From Aurantiochytrium sp. KH105 (Eukaryota > Sar > Bigyra > Thraustochytrida > Thraustochytriidae), in NCBI GenBank assembly GCA_003116975.1, contig BGKB01000038.1, positions 372,001-436,000 on the forward strand: 64,000 nucleotides of DNA. Direction: 5' to 3'. This document shows positions 56,903 through 64,000 of this stretch, piece by piece (the stretch's first letter is position 1; each line of letters opens with the position of its first letter). The notes beneath the pieces were generated by a model that did no database searches, had not been told where the DNA came from, and worked only from the letters and a program-made list of their open reading frames with translations. Position numbers and translations under genes: made by a program.

Positions 56903-59185
56903 TCACAAAGACATGCGGCGACCCAATTTTGAGCGATACGAGCTCGTTGCGTCAAACTTGGAAATGCACACACCGAAGGCCTCGAATGGCGAAAAGGGGT
57001 AGCGCACAAGCGCAAAGAAGCGCTCTTTGCCAATCCTTGCCAGTCCGAGCTCTGGGGCCGAGGATGCATTTGTTGGAGCGCGACAAACCTCAAAGTTCTT
57101 GATACTAGGAGCAACAGGGAATCTTGACTCGCTCGAGATAGCGAGTCGCTTTTTGTTACCCATGGGAATACTGTGCGTTGCCAACATGGTCTTCTCGGCT
57201 GCTTGCAAGAACGGATGATGTTCGAGATCTTCCTCGTCTTCCATGATTCGCTCCTGAATGGAAAAGTTGTGACATTTGCTCAAACTCTTGAATTGCGTCT
57301 TCAGAGGATCCATGGAGGGGTCCACCTCGTCTTCTGGGACGTGCGACATCTTCGGAAGCGCCACTGTCATTTTGAGGTCCTCGGGGATGCCCTTGGTATC
57401 CTCGTAGATGACAGATGCCAGCAGCTTGCGCGAGAACCCGACAGGAGGCTCGCCGCGGGAGCCGCCAACGCGATTAGGGTTGTACCCATCATCATAAACG
57501 ACGTATTGCATCGGCCCAGAGAGACCGAGGGCGTCAGAGCCTTTGATGAGCTGTACTTTGCCGAAGTAGCGCTCCGATCGCTGCGCGCAGCGTTTCTTGA
57601 AGTCGATTGGCTCGAGCGAGATCACGTATGTTGGCTTGAGCGTCACGCCGGTCCTGCACTTGGCAATCATAAGTGTCATGCGCTTGTCGCGCATGCCATC
57701 GCCGCGCTCGACGGGAAGAATGAAAGAGTAGTACACGCTTCCCGAATGATCATAGTGGCGATCGATTTGGGCTTTGAGTGTGACGCCCTCCGGGACTGGG
57801 CCATACAGGAGCTTTCGCAGCTTGCGAATACGGTGCGACATTTCCTGCGAGGCATCTTGCACATCGGAGAACTCGTCAACGTAGAGATCATCACGTATTT
57901 CTGAAGGCAGCGACTGGTTCCACGCCGAGTGCTCATTCTCTTCATCCATCTTGTGGCCTCCAGACTTGGCCTCGTTCTCGTCGTCCTCATCCTCATCCTC
58001 ATTCTCTTCTTCTTCTTCTTCTTCCTCGTCATCTTCATATCTGCTTACATCGTCCTCGTCCTCGTCGGTACGATCAGCGTCGTGCGCATCAAGTTCATGT
58101 TCTTCGAGGTCGTCTTCAAGGAGGACTCGATTGTCTTCGGCGTCGTCGCTCGCGTCCTCCGCTCCTTTTGACTCGATTTGCAGGCCAGACATTGCGCTCT
58201 CGAGCGCGGCAAAGCCATCGTCTCGACCGCGCACTCCGAAACCTTCGTCTCTCGCACTGTCAGTTTCATTGTCTTCGATTGCGTCGTGCGTGCCGTTGTC
58301 AGCGCCTGCAACCTCTTGATTGTCCAAATGGCTACTCGATCGGTGCTTCTTACTCGAGTGTTTTGAGGAGCCGTCCTTCTTCTCCTTTTCCTTTTCCTTG
58401 TCCTTGTCCTTCTTCTTCTTCTTCTTCTTCTTCTTGGATGACGACTCGTCCGAAGACTTGTGCGACTTTTTGTCGCCGTGTCGATGAGAGCGTCGATGAT
58501 GGTGGTGTTTCTCGGAAGCATCAGCGTCTTCCTCGCCATCGCTGGCGTTCTTGTATTCTTCTTCGATGTCTCGGTCGTCCTCATTCATTTGCTTGAGCGC
58601 GTCGTCATTTTCACCGGCATCGGCAAGGATGTCGATGTTGTCGCTGCTCGCGTGGCGCCGTTTGGACTTGTGTTTTGATTTTTTCGAGCTCTTCGACGAC
58701 CGGCGACCCTCATCGTCTTCGCTATTTTCGTCCGCTTTGTCGCTGTGCTTCTTCTTGCGTGTTTCTCTGCGTGCAGCGCGACGAGCAGCGGCTTCCTCAT
58801 CCTCCTCGTGATCTCCTTCGTTTTCATCATGGGAGTGTTTCGATCTGCGAGAAGACTTTTTAGATTTTTCCTTCTTCTCCTTTTTCTTTTTCTTGCTGCT
58901 CTTCTTTGCATTCGTCTCTCCCGTATCGGTAGCGTCCTCGTCTACGCTCTTGTCATCGCCAATGCTGCCACGGTCTTTGTCCTTGCTGCTCTTTTTGGAC
59001 TTTTTCTTCTTTTTGCTAGTTTTCTTTCTTTTCTTGCGCTCGGCATCCGAGTCAGCGTCCGAGGAGTCGTGCTGCGATGCGCCTGGGACTGGACTCGTAG
59101 GAGAAACTGCAAGGGGAATTTTGCGAGCACCAGCACGCTCCAACGACAGGCGCGTGTCCTCGTGACGCTCTTCGACGTCCTCCAT
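56903..59185 (-). CDS. Tubby-like protein with long charged N-terminal region
   Basis: 760 residues from the ATG at 59183-59185 (MEDVEERHEDTRLS); an upstream extension opens only on TTG. Residues ~50-445 are extremely charged: Lys-rich runs (KKRKKTSKKKKK), Ser/Asp/Glu repeats and His-rich stretches, probably disordered. Residues ~450-743 form a Tubby C-terminal domain: the opening blocks LKAQIDRHYDHSGSVYYSFIL and TYVISLEPIDFKKR, then GKVQLIKGSDALGLSGPMQYVVYDDG, then SIKNFEV and the hallmark close YPFSPFEAFGVCISKFD. A normal Tubby domain ends almost at FD; here a further basic tail of about 15 residues follows. Tubby domains bind PI(4,5)P2 and, in animals, act in ciliary membrane protein traffic. 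Internal loops are longer than usual. Signals for an F-box are not seen. Confidence 0.88.
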   Translation of the reverse strand: MEDVEERHEDTRLSLERAGARKIPLAVSPTSPVPGASQHDSSDADSDAERKKRKKTSKKKKKSKKSSKDKDRGSIGDDKSVDEDATDTGETNAKKSSKKKKKEKKEKSKKSSRRSKHSHDENEGDHEEDEEAAARRAARRETRKKKHSDKADENSEDDEGRRSSKSSKKSKHKSKRRHASSDNIDILADAGENDDALKQMNEDDRDIEEEYKNASDGEEDADASEKHHHHRRSHRHGDKKSHKSSDESSSKKKKKKKKKDKDKEKEKEKKDGSSKHSSKKHRSSSHLDNQEVAGADNGTHDAIEDNETDSARDEGFGVRGRDDGFAALESAMSGLQIESKGAEDASDDAEDNRVLLEDDLEEHELDAHDADRTDEDEDDVSRYEDDEEEEEEEENEDEDEDDENEAKSGGHKMDEENEHSAWNQSLPSEIRDDLYVDEFSDVQDASQEMSHRIRKLRKLLYGPVPEGVTLKAQIDRHYDHSGSVYYSFILPVERGDGMRDKRMTLMIAKCRTGVTLKPTYVISLEPIDFKKRCAQRSERYFGKVQLIKGSDALGLSGPMQYVVYDDGYNPNRVGGSRGEPPVGFSRKLLASVIYEDTKGIPEDLKMTVALPKMSHVPEDEVDPSMDPLKTQFKSLSKCHNFSIQERIMEDEEDLEHHPFLQAAEKTMLATHSIPMGNKKRLAISSESRFPVAPSIKNFEVCRAPTNASSAPELGLARIGKERFFALVRYPFSPFEAFGVCISKFDATSSYRSKLGRRMSL

Positions 59186-59740
59186 CGTCGCTTTCTCCCC
59201 GTGGCTGGATTTGCCTCGATTCGACTCTTCACTTCGCTCCACTTCTCTCCGGTTGTCCTCTCCGCCCGAGCGTTGAGCTCTTGCTCTCGACGACCGGAGG
59301 GCCGTGCTGGTGAGTCCTGCCCGATGGCTCGTCCACGGCGCCGATCGACTCTGATCGCCGATCAACTCTGATCGCCGATCGATTTTGCCAGTTCCAGACG
59401 AGCGTTTGCTCTGGCCACGATCGAGGCTGCCTCATGGTGCGACAACTACTACTAGCCGCGAGAGCCGCTGCGCTCTCAAAAAGAGCAGCAAGAGGAGCAA
59501 GAGGGGCAGATCGCAAGAAACATCGGAAATTGTTATGATTTTTTTTTGAATAATGCGATGAAATGGTAAGAGTCGTTGTAAAAAGTTATAAAGTACCCCA
59601 AAGTATCCGTTGTTGAAATTTCAATCCGATCGGATGACTGCAAAGTTCTGGGTGGAGAAAGGACGTTGCAAGATTGCGACAATGGCGAGAAAAGTGTACG
59701 GATGGTATAAAAGTAGAGGATGAAGAGGGACTTCCTATAT
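59186..59740. other. Intergenic between Tubby-like gene start and methyltransferase gene stop
   Basis: 555 bases. The left part is GC-rich and should hold the Tubby-gene promoter. 59520-59740 is AT-rich. A plus-strand TATAAAAG at 59706-59713 points into the antisense of the next gene and is probably chance. Confidence 0.45.
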
Positions 59741-61888
59741 TTATTGTTTGTCAGCGTTTGAGCGCCGCTTCTTCTTGTTCTTGGCAGATTTAGGTTTGCG
59801 CTTCTTGGGCTCTTCCTGCAGCACGATGGTTGCCCTGCGTTTCAGGCCAGGCCGAGACTTGGTCTTTTTGCTGCTCTCGTCATGTAAAATAAGCGGCCGC
59901 TTTAACTTTGGATGTGACATCCCTTTGGACTTTATGTGGGAATCAGTTGAGCAGTCGGCAGAACTTGGAGCCTGGACGCATAGATTTTGGTGTTTGCGGT
60001 TTGGACGGCGAGAATCTGACGATGCAAGCAGTTGTTTGCTGCAGCGAGCTGACATAAAGGATGCTTCACGTGGGACTGTGTAGTTTTGAAAGCGTGCTTC
60101 GCGTTTCTCCTGCAAATTTGGCCCTGGGCGGCTTACAAAAGGCCATAACAATGAGTCGAATGCGGTCATGAAAAGCGTATCATCGTTGGAAGGGTCTGGA
60201 CATGGGAGTCCTCGAGCCAGTAGCTCGAGATGCCAGGCAAATCTGCCACGGTGAAAGCAACGTGTAGAACAGAAGCAAATGGCACGTGTGAGAGCGCAAC
60301 GTCGCAGCTCGGCACCTTGTCCAAGAGCACTGGCGCAAACCTCGCATGTAAGAGCCTGCATGGGCACAGGCTGTGGCGCGGCAATGGCCTTGTCACGTCG
60401 ACGCCAGATGGTCAGAGTGTACGCTGTGTTGGGCCAGTTTGGAAGATGCACAGTTTTGCTCAGGATGAATTCGCGCTGCAGGGAGACCTCAAAGGGCTGG
60501 GTGGCTGTCGTCCCGATCCACTCGCCCACGACAGCGACATGTTGACCTTGAAAATCTGCAAGAGCGTTCTCTGCCATGGGTGTGCCTGGTGGGGGATAGC
60601 ACAGGAAGAGTGCATCGCGCTGAGCCCACGAGGCATCAAGAGAGCCACCCTTGCGACCACGAGGCATAGCTTCGATGCGCGTATATGCGGGGAGCTGACC
60701 ATGATACTCGTTTGCGCGCGTATGCGCACCCCCTCGATTGTTTCGCTTCTTGCCATTGCTTCCAGCACTCGTAGATGTATCCATCTCAAGCGGTGCAATA
60801 TCTGCCGCCACGACATTGGCACCCATCGTCCTGAGGTGATAAGCCCAATATCCTGTTCCGGCACCAACTTCAACAATGGAGCCCAGGTTGACAATTTCCT
60901 TGAGTGCGCCCCGAGTCGGCACGGCGTAGGCATAAATATGGGCGGGCCAGTTGCGCATGAGATCAAACCATGTCTGCGCAGACAAGGTCTGCAGCGGTGG
61001 GCGGCCTCGGCCAGCCCATTCTTCCTTTGGGACGCGGCGCCGTTCTTTCAGCACGGAATCGAAATTGGCAAGATTCTTTCCACGTCGTAGCTGCTCGTGC
61101 ATGCGCGCAAGCCACAAACGAAAGAAATCTGTCTCGGCTTGGTGGTCTTGCGTCATGACAATGCCATACAAGGGATGCTGCGCAACAGTGGGCGCCACGG
61201 GTGGTGTCTTGTCGTTGGCGTCGGCGTCGTCATTGTCATCGTCTGCTGCCCCGGAAATCCTACGGGCATACCACTCGCGCTCTACACGGTGGTAAAACGC
61301 ACACGGGCTCCATCGTTTCTGATCAATGCGAAGCCGTCGAGAGCGCGCCTCGTAAAAGAGGGAAAAGTAGGCCTCGTCCAACTTCTGGGTCAAGCATAAA
61401 GAATCTCTCGAGTGCAATGACGCAGCGACCTCATGCAATTTGTTCTCTGGCACGCCTAGAGGCGCAAGGCGAGGCAAATTGCGCCAGCAAGAGGCCCCCA
61501 AGCGTACGAGCCAGCCGTCATCGAGGTCAGTCTCTTTCTTCTTATTTGTCCTGCTTGCCAGCTTGCGAGTGGCCTCGAGCAGGGCTAGTGCATCACGAAG
61601 CGCGTCCGACGCTTCCGCGTGAGGACGCGATCGCTTGCGTTGTTTGCTGTGGCCTGCTAGTACGCGTGCATCGCGTTTCCATCGCACCGCGAGCGCGTGG
61701 GCCCCGAGAGCGGCGCCGCAGACCTCGCAAGAGGTGGTGAGACCTTGGTGGCCAGCAGGTAGCACCTGTCCGTAGGACGTCGCGTCGCTTACCGCCGGGG
61801 CAAACGCGTGGTCACGGTTGTCCACAGTCGCGACGAAGACATCTGCAGGGAAGAGGCTCTGAAGCAGCGGCTCGACCGCGGGCGCCAT
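59741..61888 (-). CDS. SAM-dependent methyltransferase-like protein with MYND-like cysteine cluster
   Basis: 715 residues from the ATG at 61886-61888. Residues ~337-347 read IVEVGAGTGYW, the SAM-binding motif I of class I methyltransferases. A motif II-like Asp follows (VVAADIAP), and a catalytic-region LFLCYPPPGTP lies at ~426-436, with a final VVGEW strand. This set is typical of a family found in plants and protists with no settled substrate. Residues ~513-560 hold clustered Cys/His (CEVC, then C-x-C-S-x3-C and a later His), in the order of a MYND-type zinc finger but with degenerate spacing. A further C-x2-C pair lies at Cys54/Cys57. The C-terminal ~100 residues are basic and nuclear-localisation-like (KKRKPKSAKNKKKRR). 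A nuclear methyltransferase acting on protein or RNA is the best inference. Confidence 0.75.
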   Translation of the reverse strand: MAPAVEPLLQSLFPADVFVATVDNRDHAFAPAVSDATSYGQVLPAGHQGLTTSCEVCGAALGAHALAVRWKRDARVLAGHSKQRKRSRPHAEASDALRDALALLEATRKLASRTNKKKETDLDDGWLVRLGASCWRNLPRLAPLGVPENKLHEVAASLHSRDSLCLTQKLDEAYFSLFYEARSRRLRIDQKRWSPCAFYHRVEREWYARRISGAADDDNDDADANDKTPPVAPTVAQHPLYGIVMTQDHQAETDFFRLWLARMHEQLRRGKNLANFDSVLKERRRVPKEEWAGRGRPPLQTLSAQTWFDLMRNWPAHIYAYAVPTRGALKEIVNLGSIVEVGAGTGYWAYHLRTMGANVVAADIAPLEMDTSTSAGSNGKKRNNRGGAHTRANEYHGQLPAYTRIEAMPRGRKGGSLDASWAQRDALFLCYPPPGTPMAENALADFQGQHVAVVGEWIGTTATQPFEVSLQREFILSKTVHLPNWPNTAYTLTIWRRRDKAIAAPQPVPMQALTCEVCASALGQGAELRRCALTRAICFCSTRCFHRGRFAWHLELLARGLPCPDPSNDDTLFMTAFDSLLWPFVSRPGPNLQEKREARFQNYTVPREASFMSARCSKQLLASSDSRRPNRKHQNLCVQAPSSADCSTDSHIKSKGMSHPKLKRPLILHDESSKKTKSRPGLKRRATIVLQEEPKKRKPKSAKNKKKRRSNADKQ

Positions 61889-62315
61889 CGTCTGGTCTCT
61901 CCTGCTTTCTGCTTTTTTGATTTTGTCCTTTTGTCAACCAACGCAAGTAGCCAGTAGGCCGAACTCTGACAGCGAGTGATTTTTTTCATTGATTTTTTAT
62001 TTAGCCTGTTTTTTGCTTTTGGCTCGTTTTGGCCTGAAAGATGCAAACGAGGAGTGCGGAGCAGAAGAGAGACGCGACGACCCATCTGCGGAGCTTTACT
62101 GTAAGTCGAGGAATGAAAAGCCGCAGCTCGATGGGACACGCTGCGTCGTAGCAGTCAGTATATGATGGGTTAGAGACCACGATTGTTTGTTGATATTTTA
62201 GAAAATCTGTTAATTTGCATGGATACATGCATTCGTGGCGGGTGCAACGGAGTTCGTTCGTTCGTTCGTTCGTTCGTTCGTTCGTTCGTTCTACAAAGTT
62301 GGTGAGAAAAGAAGT
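61889..62315. other. Intergenic with GTTC repeat
   Basis: 427 bases between the methyltransferase start and the TPH-protein stop (both minus). AT-rich in 61920-62240 and ending in a tetranucleotide repeat. No gene supported. Confidence 0.5.
62252..62292 (+). repeat. (GTTC)n tetranucleotide microsatellite
   Basis: About ten GTTC units, only about 24 bases beyond the stop of the TPH-domain gene. It is the same repeat family (reverse complement) as 9311-9345, which also sits just beyond a stop codon. Confidence 0.95.
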
Positions 62316-63791
62316 CTAAAAGTCGTCCTCATTCTCGAGATCGGCGGGCCCGCCCCGGATGCCGAGCTTTGTACGCTTCTTGGCCTCGGCCGCGACCTTG
62401 CACTTGTCAATGCGATGCGCAATGGCCCCAACAACTTCCTCGTCAGAAATGAGTTTGCGAATGTGCGGAAGATTAATGAGCTTCTCCTGCGGGCTCATGG
62501 CTGTCGGGTCGGTCTCGGCGGTGCGGTGGAGCTTTTCCTGGATCTGACGCTGGAGCTCGGCCTTGTGATCAAGAGCGCGCTGCTGACGAAGACGCTGCTG
62601 GCGCTTCTCTTCAGCAAGGGCGTTCTCGGCATCAGCCTTGTAGGCGACGGCAAAGATGGCCTGTGCCTCGCGCTCTTTGTCCTCGCGGGCTTTGAAGACG
62701 CGAATTTGTTCGGCGAGGGCCTCGTTGAGCTTGACCTTTTCGCGTTCACGGTGCTCGAGCTGGGCTTGGTAGCGTTCTTCAGCTTCGCGGGCGAGCTGCT
62801 GCTGGTAAGCGAGTGCGCGGGCCTCGACCTCGCGGTCGTGAGCATCCTTGGCGGCAGTGGCGGCAACGTACATGGCCTGATTGTTGCTGGACTTGGCCTT
62901 CATGCGAGCATAGGTCTCGGCGCGCATGCGCTCCTGCTCATCGAGACGGTGCGCGTACTCCTTCTGGAGACGCTTTTCCTCCTCTTGCTCGCGGGCGCGC
63001 TCTTGAGCGCGGGCGATTTTGTTCTTTTCGTTTTCGGCCTGAACGCGCTCCATGTATTCGCGCTGCTCGCGAATCTTCCTGCGCTGGTTCTCCTCTTCGC
63101 GCTTGATGTCGGCGAGTGCATTGGTAATGAGCGCGGCCTCCTGGTCGCGTTCGCGTTGGGCAGCGCGTTCACGGCGTGCGACGAGCTCTGCTAGCTGGCG
63201 ATCGCGCTCCTCCTTGATGACGCGCTGGCGTTCAATCTCCTGCAGGCGCTTGTTCTTCTCGCCATCAAGATGAGAGGCGTACTGCGAGCGTACGTGTTGT
63301 GCGTAGTCTTCCTCGATGCGGATGTGCTCTGAGTTCTTGTTGCGCGAGGCCTCAACCTGAGCATCGAGTTCCTCCTTCATCTTGCGCTGCTTTTCGCGCG
63401 TGCGGCGGATCCTCTCGCGCTCCGACTTTTGGTGCTCAAACTCGGACGCGGTGGCAAAGACCAAATAGCTGTCGAGGGGAATGTCGGGGTTTTCCTTGGA
63501 TTCCTCCTCGCTGCGTGTATCGGCCTGGTTGCGCTCGTTGGCGAGAACAACATCCTCCTTGACTGCCTCGCCGCGCTCGCGGGCCTCGTTTGCGCGCTTG
63601 AGCTGCTTGATACCAGCCTCAAGCTTGCGCTCGAGCTGTTGAATGTCGGAGGCGCACAGCTTGCGACCCGACTTGGACGCAAGAAATTTGCGCGTCTCCT
63701 TGACAATGTACTCTGTGGACTCGGCGTCGCCCTTGGCGTAGCGCTCCGCGAGCTTGTTGGCGAGAACGTCTTCTTTCTTGGTGGCGCTCAT
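62316..63791 (-). CDS. TPH-domain coiled-coil protein, flagellar-associated type
   Basis: 491 residues from the ATG at 63789-63791 (MSATKKEDVLANKLAERY); the frame extends upstream only to a GTG. Nearly the whole protein from ~55 to 430 is continuous charged helix rich in Arg/Glu/Gln/Lys, with the ERxRRxREKQRKMKEELDxQV and REYMERVQAENEKNK style of trichohyalin-plectin-homology (TPH) proteins such as CFAP45, CFAP53 and MNS1. These are microtubule inner or axonemal proteins of flagella, which would suit a zoospore-forming protist. The C-terminal ~60 residues are a compact non-coiled segment (LINLPHIRKLISDEEVVGAIA). The exact orthologue cannot be assigned by eye. The gene is complete in the window. 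Confidence 0.75.
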   Translation of the reverse strand: MSATKKEDVLANKLAERYAKGDAESTEYIVKETRKFLASKSGRKLCASDIQQLERKLEAGIKQLKRANEARERGEAVKEDVVLANERNQADTRSEEESKENPDIPLDSYLVFATASEFEHQKSERERIRRTREKQRKMKEELDAQVEASRNKNSEHIRIEEDYAQHVRSQYASHLDGEKNKRLQEIERQRVIKEERDRQLAELVARRERAAQRERDQEAALITNALADIKREEENQRRKIREQREYMERVQAENEKNKIARAQERAREQEEEKRLQKEYAHRLDEQERMRAETYARMKAKSSNNQAMYVAATAAKDAHDREVEARALAYQQQLAREAEERYQAQLEHREREKVKLNEALAEQIRVFKAREDKEREAQAIFAVAYKADAENALAEEKRQQRLRQQRALDHKAELQRQIQEKLHRTAETDPTAMSPQEKLINLPHIRKLISDEEVVGAIAHRIDKCKVAAEAKKRTKLGIRGGPADLENEDDF

Positions 63792-64000
63792 GATGGCGAT
63801 GTTTGCGCTTGCGCGACTTGGTTCAAGTCTTGGGGAGCTGAGACCTTGCCTGCTGTCACGTTGCGAGAGAGGAGCACGCACCGTCGGCGAGGAGCACGCT
63901 GCGTCGGGGCGTCGCGAGGTCTTGAGATGCACTGCGCTTCGAGCGATGCGAGCGGTGAGCTCTGCGTTGCTGCTATATTTGCCCTCGACTGCCTGCTTGC
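63792..64000. promoter_or_regulatory. 5' flank of the TPH-domain gene
   Basis: 209 bases to the window edge, upstream of the minus-strand gene. A minus-strand TATA-like word (ctatatttg on +, CAAATATAG on -) occurs at 63972-63980, about 180 bases upstream of the ATG. Confidence 0.35.

Noticed and set aside
59706-59713. Plus-strand TATAAAAG
   Set aside because: Points into the 3' end of a minus-strand gene with only antisense frames downstream; probably chance in AT-rich spacer.
62235-63194. 319-codon Leu/Ala-rich plus frame
   Set aside because: Antisense of the TPH coiled-coil gene; its hydrophobic look comes from complementing Glu/Lys/Gln codons.

Overview
This is a nuclear eukaryotic window of GC-rich, intron-poor DNA. 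Twenty-one genes can be supported, and every one reads as a single uninterrupted ATG-to-stop frame except the leftmost, which runs off the window edge. The mix fits a stramenopile protist: flagellar-type coiled-coil/TPH proteins, a PDR-type ABC transporter, heterotrimeric G-protein alpha subunits, exportin-5, Tubby, a sterol glucosyltransferase, and a repeated VxxPxGVxxG motif protein. The intron-free genes, large low-complexity gene-free gaps and polyQ tracts point to a thraustochytrid (Labyrinthulea). That placement is an inference from content, not a measured phylogeny.

Layout: 1-9 kb holds a truncated coiled-coil gene (-), an orphan tail-anchored polyQ protein (-) and, divergent from it, an EF-hand protein (+). 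9-14 kb holds a HIG1-domain mitochondrial protein (-) and a small motif protein (-), separated by 2.6 kb of gene-free GC-rich DNA. 14-25 kb holds a PX-domain sterol 3-beta-glucosyltransferase (-) and a full-size ABCG/PDR transporter (-). 25-29 kb holds a membrane-anchored zinc deacylase/carboxypeptidase-like protein (+), convergent with a small stand-alone ryanodine-receptor (RyR) domain protein (-). 29-36 kb is filled by one 2267-residue protein (-) that combines an APH-like kinase domain, a NACHT/STAND NTPase and C-terminal ankyrin repeats. 37-41 kb holds a secreted or ER-lumenal five-PDZ acidic protein (+) and a TMEM14 protein (-).

43-50 kb is a tandem array of three G-alpha genes on the + strand. 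The first two are close paralogs with intact GTPase residues. The third has Ser at the Ras-G12-equivalent position, Leu in place of the catalytic Gln of DVGGQ, and a degraded TCAT motif, so it looks like a naturally GTPase-defective, locked-on alpha subunit. 50-64 kb holds exportin-5 (-), an XPA_C-like protein (+), a Tubby-like protein (-), a SAM-dependent methyltransferase-like protein with a MYND-like cysteine cluster (-) and a TPH-domain flagellar-type protein (-).

The two strongest candidates for something undescribed are the kinase-STAND-ankyrin protein (an NLR-like architecture, next to a RyR-domain gene on the same strand) and the locked-on G-alpha at the end of the tandem array. The gaps are rich in simple repeats, especially (GAAC/GTTC)n and (CAAG/CTTG)n, and in overlapping open frames on both strands that I treat as artefacts of GC-rich composition.
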